The notes beneath the pieces are model-generated. The model was not told the DNA's origin. It saw only the letters and a list, made by a program, of their open reading frames with translations, and made no database searches. From Bacteroidales bacterium (GTDB lineage Bacteria > Bacteroidota > Bacteroidia > Bacteroidales > F082), in NCBI GenBank assembly GCA_016284305.1, contig JAEEON010000075.1, positions 62,001 through 126,000 on the forward strand: a DNA stretch of 64,000 nucleotides, read 5' to 3'. Shown here piece by piece: positions 9,601 to 16,563 of the stretch (position 1 is its first letter; every line of letters starts with the position of its first letter). A program made the translations under genes and the position numbers.

Positions 9601-9873
9601 ATAAAGCTCTATGGCTTTTCCTGTGGTGCGATCCTGCATGAATGCAGCTTTGTAAAGGTTACCCGACACCTCGTCAGCGGTGACCACACCATACACCGAG
9701 GCATCCTCAGTAAACACTGTTCCCGATTCCATGTCCAAGATTTCTCCAATGGAATAAATTTGGCCGATGGGAAGCACTTGGATCGGTGGTTCTGGATAGT
9801 CTTTCTTACATGAAGTGAAAAGCATACCCAGCATCGCGAACAAAACAACACTTAATTTAATAACGTTTTTCAT
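6634..9873 (-). CDS. Large DUF5689 / choice-of-anchor J surface lipoprotein
   Basis: 1079 residues. Lipobox LFTSC near residue 22. Order: DUF5689 domain (about 30-245, ending in a LELEN-type strand); three tandem choice-of-anchor J domains (about 250-405, 420-590, 605-760), each with 'QSF..FG.Y', 'Q.W', 'NEDWLIS(S/A)P' and 'D(V/I)T' marks; a DUF6359-like domain (about 780-910, VVAWVQGYIVG); and a last choice-of-anchor J domain. Domains are joined by Pro/Gly linkers (GPTPPPGPG). It is probably a cell-surface ligand-binding partner of the TonB receptor just upstream; the ligand is unknown. The repeats are also visible in the DNA. Confidence 0.87.
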   Translation of the reverse strand: MKNVIKLSVVLFAMLGMLFTSCKKDYPEPPIQVLPIGQIYSIGEILDMESGTVFTEDASVYGVVTADEVSGNLYKAAFMQDRTTGKAIELYLNAPSGVRIGDSIRVYLKDVTYALYNGLPQLSNFEADGHIVILANNKPIEPAEATIADVLAGKYLGGLVKLNNVMFTDEGTFADPTGYGNRTLVDPSNLSSSVIVRTSSYANFANDSLPKGPGNLVAIATVYNQTWQLCLRSAGELEFENYHPSGDGSVKTLPYFQSFASDFGSYTTEDVKGAQSWVIDYSTAKMTGYENSINYENEDWLISAPVSFVGANGVSLTMTYIARYFNNLNNDVTIQVSTDYESGDPNDATWKQIPASWVSGSDWTTFVQTTLDLSEFVGDTVRVAVRYLSDNTKAGTIEVQSMAIQEGTGPTPPPGPNPGGEVQNMPYSQSFTSEFGTYLVKDVLGPQSWAIKYESAWISGHEGGAGGSDYDNEDWLISSPVKIEGVDHAKVVLNYAAKYNAPMSQDVTMLVSTDYEWDSDPGTAEWTVVMPNIENNSPGNTWTFTDLEASLDNYIGQTVTVAVKFLSTSNGSRTFEIKNITVQEGQAGGGPTPPPGPGGEVQVMPYIQSFETEFGTYITKNVEGSQSWMIDFSSAKMSGYSGGAFANEDWLISSPVKIERVEHAKVVANYAAKYAGPSDKDITLQVSSNYEYNDEPSSAEWVELPVTFVNNNKDWNFNDLEASLDNFLGQTVTVAIKYTSTTSAARTIEIKQISVVEGQAGDGPTPPPGPGEGEGSGTADDPYNVASGISLQGQDVVAWVQGYIVGCVKPDHSTVGSNSDVAWSRPFDLATNVVIADDPNCNEISQCVFVNLPAGTPLREQVNLMNNPDNLGHRLTVLGKLRTYFGQAGLRDSNGTQDDFVLEGNEPPTPVGTVYLNETLLSEGSYASFITYSSEGDQEWHWDNRYGAVMSGYADNVSYANEDWLISPELDLSNSIDPVLVFDHARGPEQSMTVGVEEGYYTVWVLGDYGPGNDPVQYPKAEITGVNHPTVKWQFVSSGELSIPLNLRSSNVRIAFKYISADGASATWEIKNVIVKERR

Positions 9874-9900
9874 ATACTTTATGCTTTATATTATTCTAAT

Positions 9901-9947
9901 TCTCAATTCTCAATTAACTTCGTTGAATGCTTCGCATTTCTCAATTC
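9901..9947 (-). repeat. 47-bp TCTCAAT-type gene-end element, copy 1
   Basis: Contains TCTCAAT heptads at both ends and a central AATGC-TTC-GCATT mini-hairpin. It matches the element at 19034-19080 at 45 of 47 positions in the same orientation. Both copies directly follow the stop codon of a minus-strand gene (TonB receptor here, ackA there). Confidence 0.85.
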
Positions 9948-12516
9948 ACTTCCTCACCGTCAAGCTGATAAAGAAGTTGGTTCCGTACATATAGGAGTAC
10001 TTCGAAGGGAACATGTCAGGATTATTGGCATTGAAACGCAACTGATCATAGCCAAAGAGGATGGTATTCTTGTTGTTCAAGATATTGTTGACACTGAGGT
10101 TGAACAAGAAGTAATATCCTTTGTAACGGCGAGAGAAACCTCCGTAGAAGTCAAGAGTGAAGGCAGGTTTCATCGGTTCTTGCTTGAGGACGTCATCAAT
10201 GCGGATGTCGCCTTCAGCATAGTGTAGCATTCCAAACTCCGTGTGGTTATAAGGATTGATATCGAAATACATGTTACCTAAGACGTTGGCGTTCATGCTG
10301 ACCCACCAGTTCTTCGGGTCGTTATAGCGAATACCCAGCGAAGCCGCTGATTCAGGGCCGCTGGAGACGTGGTAATACTTCAAATAAGCAATCTCATCTT
10401 CAATGTATGCCGTGGCATTGTTGTCGTCATAGACCGAGAAAACGGGATTGTTGTCATACACATGAATGCCATTGGCCGCAGCCAATTGCAGGGTGATGGT
10501 AGGAGTCACTTTATACTCCGCTCCCAGTTCCACGCCAAGACTCCTTTGGTTGATACCTGTCATGATAAAATTGATGAACTCACTGGTATAGGAGTTGGCA
10601 CTAGTAGTGGTGTTTTGGAACACATTCTCGCAATAGAAGCTACGGTTCCAGATGAGGTTATTATAAGTGTAATAATAGCCAGTCAAACGGAACTTGAAGA
10701 TCGGTGAACGGAATTGATAGCCGAGATCAAAAGCGTTGATCCGTTCGCTACCCACTTTGTCTCCCACCAAGGTATGACGGGTACGAGGCGAAACGTAGAT
10801 GTCGCGGAACTGCGGTGCCTGATACATCATGGCCATGTTAGCCACGATATGGTTACGTCCGTTGATGGCGTAGGTGACACCGGCTTTGAGACTCGGGTCG
10901 AAAAAGTTGTGTTTGGAGTCTTCGCCATACGAGTTGTCGGCAAAAGAGCCGCTTTGGAAGAGACCTGTACGCCAAATCTGAGTAAAGGTGAACTCTAAAC
11001 CAAAATAAAGGTCGAAGTTGCCCACCAAATAATCAATCTGATCCCAGATCTTACCATAGTTACGATTAGCGAGATAGTTGTAGCCGATGATATCGCCCTC
11101 GAGAGCCACATGGTTAGGATTGTTGACATCCACCTGGAATTCATTGTTCTCATGGTTCTCAGCATATTTATTGACATCATAATAGAAATCGCCGCCCAAG
11201 AGGTCGTTGACACTCTCGTAATAATGAGTCCTTGAAATCAAAGCTGAGACACCGCCTGCCATAATCAGGTTGGGGGCAAACTCATGCTTGAAGTAGGAGG
11301 CATTACCCGTTTGCATCTTGTCATAGTGACGTTCCGCAAGGATGTATTTCGAGGCCGCACCCGTAATCGTGTTACCGGGTGTCCCGTTAGCATTCTCAAC
11401 GGTAAAGAGGTGATTACGGTTGGCGTTGTACATGGCATCCCAATCGATTTGAGTGATCGATGGATCGCGGTTAACCCAAGCATCATACTGCTCCTGATAC
11501 TCAGCTGTGCTATGCGAATGGCCTTTGAAATAACTGGGCAGATTCTTGTAGTAATCAGGACGTGGGTCAGGAGCCTCACCCCATTCCAAGCTGGTCTGAC
11601 CGGCTTTGCCTGCGAAGTAGTACACCGTCGTGTTGAACGAAGTCTTCTTGTTCGGTGTCCAGTACCAAGTAAGGTTCATGAAGGGCTGGTGATAGGTGCT
11701 CACGCGGGAATTACGTTTCACCTGAGTACCATTTTCGTCAATGGTTTGGTATCCCCAAAAAGGGTTGTAGTAATTGGTACCAACCAAGTCGTAAGCTTCT
11801 TGCACCACCGGGGCAGAACCGCCACGTTGCGACGGTGCTCCGAAGATAGTGAAGTCGAGACTGTGTTTGTCGTTGATCTTCTTCTCCACCGAGAGGAAGT
11901 AGCTGGCTGCCCGATAGAAGGTTCCTTCGGTATAGCCCTCACCAGCATAACGTCCGCTGGCTGCAGCCATCAAGTACCAGCCTTTCCCAATCTCACCCGT
12001 ACCCACAGATGCCATCACGCGATGGTTGTAGGAACGGTTAGAGAAGGCGTAACTCAAAGAGATCTGCTTCCTGTATTGAGAGGCACGAGTGGAAATGGAC
12101 GTCAAACCGCCAAGACCACCAAAGCCGGCGTCGGTGCGACCCAAGCCTTCCACGATGACCGAGTTACGCATGGCATCGTTGAGTCCGCCCCAATTGGCGA
12201 ACACCGGACGGCCCGTCTCCGGATCGTTCATCAAGATACCATTGATCATCACATCGGAGTACTTCGAGTCGTTACCACGAACACGAAAGCGAAGCGAACC
12301 AAAGTTGAACGCGGCTATGGAGTTGAAGACATCGCGTGACGAATGCAACAACGTGGATGCATCGTTTACCGAGGTCGATGACTCATCATCAAAATCAGAG
12401 TCCGACAGAATCACCGTCGGGACCTCGTCCATCTGAATAGTCGTCGTGTCCACTGTCTGAGCTGATAGCCGCACCATCAATAGCACGGCTAAGGTCAATA
12501 GTAAAAACTTACGCAT
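9946..12516 (-). CDS. TonB-dependent outer-membrane receptor
   Basis: 856 residues with a signal peptide ending at SAQ (about residue 20). There is no carboxypeptidase-like N-terminal domain; a plug domain (VRGNDSKYSDVMINGILMNDPETGRPVF, about residues 78-105, abridged reading) precedes a long beta-barrel ending in an aromatic-rich strand (FFISLTVRK). It imports large substrates across the outer membrane using TonB energy. The DUF5689 lipoprotein follows 72 bp downstream and a secreted EEP-family enzyme is divergent, which suggests a dedicated uptake locus. Promoter box at 12548. Confidence 0.9.
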   Translation of the reverse strand: MRKFLLLTLAVLLMVRLSAQTVDTTTIQMDEVPTVILSDSDFDDESSTSVNDASTLLHSSRDVFNSIAAFNFGSLRFRVRGNDSKYSDVMINGILMNDPETGRPVFANWGGLNDAMRNSVIVEGLGRTDAGFGGLGGLTSISTRASQYRKQISLSYAFSNRSYNHRVMASVGTGEIGKGWYLMAAASGRYAGEGYTEGTFYRAASYFLSVEKKINDKHSLDFTIFGAPSQRGGSAPVVQEAYDLVGTNYYNPFWGYQTIDENGTQVKRNSRVSTYHQPFMNLTWYWTPNKKTSFNTTVYYFAGKAGQTSLEWGEAPDPRPDYYKNLPSYFKGHSHSTAEYQEQYDAWVNRDPSITQIDWDAMYNANRNHLFTVENANGTPGNTITGAASKYILAERHYDKMQTGNASYFKHEFAPNLIMAGGVSALISRTHYYESVNDLLGGDFYYDVNKYAENHENNEFQVDVNNPNHVALEGDIIGYNYLANRNYGKIWDQIDYLVGNFDLYFGLEFTFTQIWRTGLFQSGSFADNSYGEDSKHNFFDPSLKAGVTYAINGRNHIVANMAMMYQAPQFRDIYVSPRTRHTLVGDKVGSERINAFDLGYQFRSPIFKFRLTGYYYTYNNLIWNRSFYCENVFQNTTTSANSYTSEFINFIMTGINQRSLGVELGAEYKVTPTITLQLAAANGIHVYDNNPVFSVYDDNNATAYIEDEIAYLKYYHVSSGPESAASLGIRYNDPKNWWVSMNANVLGNMYFDINPYNHTEFGMLHYAEGDIRIDDVLKQEPMKPAFTLDFYGGFSRRYKGYYFLFNLSVNNILNNKNTILFGYDQLRFNANNPDMFPSKYSYMYGTNFFISLTVRK

Positions 12517-12547
12517 AGTATTGTAATTGAATTCTTTTTTTAAACTG

Positions 12548-12555
12548 CAAATATA
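12548..12555 (-). promoter_or_regulatory. -7 box TATATTTG for the TonB receptor run
   Basis: Exact TAnnTTTG match on the minus strand, 32 bp before the receptor ATG. It probably drives the operon down to 4102 and is divergent from the box at 12585. Confidence 0.6.
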
Positions 12556-12584
12556 AAAAATCTAGCGATATCAATCTATTTTTT

Positions 12585-12592
12585 TATTTTTG
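12585..12592 (+). promoter_or_regulatory. -7 box TATTTTTG for the EEP-family gene
   Basis: Exact TAnnTTTG match, 30 bp from the divergent receptor box, so the two directions share one short control region. Confidence 0.6.
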
Positions 12593-12615
12593 CAGCAAAC
12601 ATAATGCTCATGCAC

Positions 12616-13659
12616 ATGAAAAAACACCTCATCCCGCTGTTCATTTTGCTGATTTGCTTTAGCGCACTGTTTGGCAAGGCTCAAGAGCAACAGGCCTATA
12701 AAATCGGCCTCGTCGGTTTCTACAACCTGGAGAACCTCTTCGACACCATCGACGACCCCAACACCAACGACGAGGAGTTCCTGCCCCATGGAGCCAACCA
12801 ATGGAACACCGAAAAATACACGAAGAAACTGCACAACATGGCTTATGCCATCTCGACCATTGGTGCAGACTACAGTCCTGACGGGGTGGCTGTGCTCGGT
12901 TTATGTGAGCTCGAAAACCGCCATGTGATTGAGGACTTGGTAGCTCAACCAGAGATCGCTAATCGCAACTATCAGATTGTACATTACGACTCACCTGACC
13001 GCCGTGGCGTTGACGTGGCCTTGATCTATAACCCGAAATACCTCAAGGTAACCGGTTCCAAATCGTATCGCACCGTGGTTCCTGACGAGCCTGATTTCAT
13101 CACCCGTGACCAGCTGCTTGTATCGGGCATCTTCGATGGCGAACCCATGCACTTCATCGTCATGCACTGGCCTTCACGCTATGGTGGGGAGAAGCGCTCC
13201 ATGCCTGGACGCGTGGCAGCTGCCCACCTCTGCCGCCACATCTGCGACTCGCTTCTGGCCGACGACCCCAACGCCAAAATCATCATGATGGGCGACTATA
13301 ACGACTATCCAACCAACAAGACAGTGACCAAGCACCTTCGTGCCACTGGCGACATGAAACGATTGGAAGAAGGTGAGTTCTTCAACCCCATGTACGAGCT
13401 TCACCGCAACGGTATCGGCACCAACTATTACAATGATGTACCCGGCGTTCTCGACCAAACCATCCTCACCCCCGCCCTGCTTCCCACCGACTACAGCACA
13501 TACCAATTCAAGAACGCCAAAGTTCATAACAAGGAATTCCTGAAACAGCACGGTGGCCGCTATAATGGCTTCCCCTTCCGCACCTTCGGCAGCGGAGTCT
13601 GGATGGATGGCTACAGCGACCACTTCCCGGTTTACGTTATCCTCCTGAAGAAAATTTAG
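12616..13659 (+). CDS. Secreted endonuclease/exonuclease/phosphatase (EEP) family protein
   Basis: 347 residues from the ATG at 12616; in-frame ATGs at 12604 and 12610 are possible, but MKKHLIPLFILLICF is the natural start of the signal peptide (ending near KAQ). The EEP signature residues are present: FYNLENLF, the catalytic Glu in LCELEN, MHWPS, GDYND and a final SDHFPV. Members cut phosphodiester bonds in DNA, RNA or small phosphates with Mg2+. Divergent pairing with a TonB receptor/DUF5689 operon favours extracellular nucleic acid or phosphate use. The stop TAG lies inside the first AATTTAG heptad of the tract that follows. Confidence 0.88.
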   Translation: MKKHLIPLFILLICFSALFGKAQEQQAYKIGLVGFYNLENLFDTIDDPNTNDEEFLPHGANQWNTEKYTKKLHNMAYAISTIGADYSPDGVAVLGLCELENRHVIEDLVAQPEIANRNYQIVHYDSPDRRGVDVALIYNPKYLKVTGSKSYRTVVPDEPDFITRDQLLVSGIFDGEPMHFIVMHWPSRYGGEKRSMPGRVAAAHLCRHICDSLLADDPNAKIIMMGDYNDYPTNKTVTKHLRATGDMKRLEEGEFFNPMYELHRNGIGTNYYNDVPGVLDQTILTPALLPTDYSTYQFKNAKVHNKEFLKQHGGRYNGFPFRTFGSGVWMDGYSDHFPVYVILLKKI

Positions 13660-13733
13660 AATTTAGAATTTAGAATTTAGAGAGAAAGAATGCGCCAAAT
13701 CCCTCTAAATTCTAAATTCTAAATTCTAAATTC
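13653..13733. terminator. Perfect ~30-bp heptad-repeat hairpin between convergent genes
   Basis: Four AATTTAG heptads plus AG pair perfectly with four CTAAATT heptads preceded by CT, around a loop of about 20 nt. It lies between the EEP gene (+) and the GH20 gene (-), starts inside the EEP stop codon and ends at the GH20 stop codon. The A/T-rich stem should work as a bidirectional transcription stop, and each heptad also gives a translational stop on either strand. Confidence 0.82.
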
Positions 13734-15866
13734 TTAATTCACCTCAATTTCATCAATGAAGAGCCATGCGGGATTGCCATATCCGCTATGGTCCTCGGGA
13801 AGGTCATAACCCTCAATCAAAACCTCAACGTAACGGGCAGTGGCAGGCTCAAACGAAAGCTCATAAGCAAAGACGCCATCACGGTCATTCCAACCGGAGA
13901 TGGGGAACTCTTTTTTGCCCACTTCAAGAAAATGCTTCCCATCGTTGGAGATTCGCACAGTGACTTGTCGCGGGTTATAGATCCAAGCACCTTTGTTCAC
14001 ATTGGCGTGGAAACGTACCCTTGCCATCAGCTTAGGTTCCTTCAGATCGAAGAAGGCATCCAGAGGCTTGCCGTAGAATCCAAGCCAACGTCCTGAGTTA
14101 TAAGCGCCTCGTCCCAACTCGCCATCGTTGAGCACCGTGGCTCCTTTGTAGGCATAACGTTCCTCAGGTTCCTCTTGTAACATGATAGGCTTGCCCGTCA
14201 CCAGATTGGGAGCCACAGTGTCCGTCCAAACTTGAGGATTGAAGATATGTTTTGCATATCTATATTGATATAAATCATATAATTGTGAAATTTTTCGACA
14301 GCGCTCCACAAAAGCGTCAAAATCACGTTCCTTGGGGTTGTTCCACTGAATCTCAGCCAAGGCGTCCATGCGAGGCATGGCCATATATTCCACATGGTCG
14401 AAGGTACTGATGTATTCCGTCCAAATATTGGCTTGCACTCCGATGATGTGTTGCTGTTGTTCAGGAGTGAGTTCTGTGGGCAGTGGTTGGAACTCATAAA
14501 CTCGTTCAACAGGAAGGTAACCGCCGATGCACATGGGCTCGCTGGCGATATCCTCGCTTTGGTAGTAGTCGAAATAGAGATGCGACGAAGGTGCCATGAT
14601 CACGTCATGACCTTTACGAGCTGCCTCAATGCCTCCCTCGGTGCCGCGCCAACTCATGATGATGGCCGTTTCTGAGACATTGCCTTCCAAAATCTCATCC
14701 CAGCCAATGACACGACGACCACGAGCTTCCACCACCTTGGCCATGCGGTTCATTACATAGCTTTGCAGGTAGTCTTCTTTCGAGAAACGATCGTCACCTT
14801 TGATTCGGAGCTTCCGAATCAAGGCCTGGCACTTGCGGCATTTCTCCCAACGCACCTTAGGGCATTCGTCACCTCCGATATGGATGTATTCCGAGGGAAA
14901 CACGTCCATCACTTCGTTAAGCACATCCTCAACAAACTGCATGGCTTGTTCGTTGCCGGCGCAGAGCACCTCTTCGGAGATTCCCCAGCGCTTCCACACC
15001 TCATAAGGGCCGCCCGTGCAACCCATTTGAGGATAGCAGGCTAATGCTGCTTGCATGTGCCCGGGGAGGTCGATTTCAGGAATAATGTTGATATGCCGTT
15101 CAGCGGCATATTGGATAAGGTCACGCAACTCATCTTGAGTATAGTAACCACCATGACGGATGCTATCATAGAGGTTACCATTGTGACCGATGACGGTACC
15201 GTTGCGATAAGCGCCGATTTCAGTCAGCTCAGGGTATTTCTTGATCTCAATGCGCCATCCTTGGTCATCGCTGAGGTGGAAATGAAACTGGTTCATGTTA
15301 TGCAAGGCAAGCATATCGATATAAACTTTCACCGAATCCAAGGGGATGAAATGCCGACAAGGGTCGAGGTGCATGCCTCGATAGCCGAAATTAGGCCAGT
15401 CACGAATGGTGCCACAAGGGAGTTGGGCGATGAGAGGTGAGAGGTGAGAGGTGACGGGAAGGCTTTTGCGGAGAGTTTGGATTCCATAAAACACTCCAGC
15501 AGCATCGGAACCTTTGACCACCACTTGACTTGGGGTGATGCTGATTTCGTAGGCTTCAGAATGGTCGAAATCCTCGGGGGTCACCTTGAGGACGATGCCA
15601 TCGACCGCATGATCCGTCCCTTTTTTCAATCCAAGGGTAAATCCCAGAATATCCTCAACATATTGATTCAGGAAACGCGCCTCCCGTTGAAGACCTTCTT
15701 CAAAATAGACCAAGGTCTTGGAGTCTAAAATGTACGATTGTCCTTCTTCCAACTTTATTTCTTTTGGGAGAGGAATGACATTGTAATTAGCTTCAGGAAG
15801 AGGCTGCTGAGTACATGCAGAGAGCAGTGTTACTGCCACAAGTAGAGGAAGTAGAAAGTGTTTCAT
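13734..15866 (-). CDS. Beta-N-acetylhexosaminidase (GH20) lipoprotein
   Basis: 710 residues. Lipobox LLSAC, Cys18. GH20b N-terminal domain (about 25-145), then the catalytic barrel with YRGMHLDPCRHF, HFHLSDDQGWRIEIKKYP and the catalytic pair D333-E334 in HIGGDE. The C-terminal 170 residues form a discoidin-like module ending in NPAWLFIDEIEVN, similar to the end of the GH92 protein at 49833. It removes terminal GlcNAc/GalNAc from glycans at the cell surface or periplasm. Three GAGAGGT heptads lie inside the gene (15432-15452) and are read as TSHLSPL in the loop before the barrel. Last gene of the murF-alr/SGNH run. Confidence 0.95.
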   Translation of the reverse strand: MKHFLLPLLVAVTLLSACTQQPLPEANYNVIPLPKEIKLEEGQSYILDSKTLVYFEEGLQREARFLNQYVEDILGFTLGLKKGTDHAVDGIVLKVTPEDFDHSEAYEISITPSQVVVKGSDAAGVFYGIQTLRKSLPVTSHLSPLIAQLPCGTIRDWPNFGYRGMHLDPCRHFIPLDSVKVYIDMLALHNMNQFHFHLSDDQGWRIEIKKYPELTEIGAYRNGTVIGHNGNLYDSIRHGGYYTQDELRDLIQYAAERHINIIPEIDLPGHMQAALACYPQMGCTGGPYEVWKRWGISEEVLCAGNEQAMQFVEDVLNEVMDVFPSEYIHIGGDECPKVRWEKCRKCQALIRKLRIKGDDRFSKEDYLQSYVMNRMAKVVEARGRRVIGWDEILEGNVSETAIIMSWRGTEGGIEAARKGHDVIMAPSSHLYFDYYQSEDIASEPMCIGGYLPVERVYEFQPLPTELTPEQQQHIIGVQANIWTEYISTFDHVEYMAMPRMDALAEIQWNNPKERDFDAFVERCRKISQLYDLYQYRYAKHIFNPQVWTDTVAPNLVTGKPIMLQEEPEERYAYKGATVLNDGELGRGAYNSGRWLGFYGKPLDAFFDLKEPKLMARVRFHANVNKGAWIYNPRQVTVRISNDGKHFLEVGKKEFPISGWNDRDGVFAYELSFEPATARYVEVLIEGYDLPEDHSGYGNPAWLFIDEIEVN
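15432..15454 (+). repeat. Three perfect GAGAGGT heptads inside the GH20 gene
   Basis: Exact tandem of three heptads (21 nt, so frame-neutral). On the coding (minus) strand they read as a seven-residue TSHLSPL segment and contain no stop; on the plus strand they would give TGA. The same heptad lies after era at 2257. Confidence 0.85.
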
Positions 15867-15878
15867 GGCAAAAAGGAT

Positions 15879-16556
15879 TTATTTGTTTAAGGCAACACGA
15901 ATCGCCTCCAAAACCAGCTCCTCCATTTGGTAGTAGGTGTCAGGATTGGGATGGCAACCGTCGTCACTGAGGGCTTTGACAAAGCCCATGTCTTCATCAG
16001 CAAGTATAGAATGGTAATCCACATAAACCAGGTGGTTCTCATCAGCATAGGCTTTCAACTCCTTGTTGATGGCGACAATGGTCTGGGCGGCATCCTTGAC
16101 CTCAGGTCTCCATACGAACCCCTTGCAAGGTGGAATGGAACTGACGATCGGGACGATGCCGTTGGCTTGAGCCAGCGTACACATGGAAACCACATTGTTG
16201 ATCACCTGCTCAGGGGCTACCCAATAGTCGTTAAGTGCCACGTCATTGGTACCTGCCATGATGACCACTGCCTTCGGGTGAAGGTCGATGACATCGGATT
16301 GAAACCGCACCAACATGTGCGCGGATGTCTGTCCACCGATACCCCTGCCGCAAAAGTTGTGTTTGCTGAAGAAGTCGGGATGGAAATAGGCCCAGTTCTC
16401 GGTGATGGAGTTGCCCATGAACACCACTTCGGGATAGGCCTTGGTGGAAACGATCCGTTCATTATCGGCTTGGTAGGCATTGAAACGGAACCAATCTTGG
16501 GAATAGCCTAGCATTGTCATGCTCAATAGAATGATGGAAATGAAGGTTTTTTTCAT
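15879..16556 (-). CDS. SGNH/GDSL-family hydrolase, secreted
   Basis: 225 residues with a signal peptide ending at GYSQ (about 20). SGNH blocks: FMGNSIT with the nucleophile Ser50, GIGGQTS, GTND, and DGCHPN with Asp199 and His202 completing the triad. Such enzymes are acyl esterases, often sugar O-acetylesterases. It lies 12 bp before the GH20 gene and 7 bp after murF-alr, so it may deacetylate amino-sugar glycans for GH20; that is an inference from context only. Confidence 0.88.
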   Translation of the reverse strand: MKKTFISIILLSMTMLGYSQDWFRFNAYQADNERIVSTKAYPEVVFMGNSITENWAYFHPDFFSKHNFCGRGIGGQTSAHMLVRFQSDVIDLHPKAVVIMAGTNDVALNDYWVAPEQVINNVVSMCTLAQANGIVPIVSSIPPCKGFVWRPEVKDAAQTIVAINKELKAYADENHLVYVDYHSILADEDMGFVKALSDDGCHPNPDTYYQMEELVLEAIRVALNK

Positions 16557-16563
16557 TGGGCAT

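Noticed and set aside
8491..9813. 440-codon open frame opposite the DUF5689 lipoprotein gene
   Set aside because: Antisense shadow of a repetitive gene; no promoter box or domain. Similar shadows at 56161-57609 and 23546-24835 were rejected for the same reason.
13653..13733. Heptad tracts as a CRISPR array
   Set aside because: Units are only 7 nt, without spacers, and no cas gene is present.
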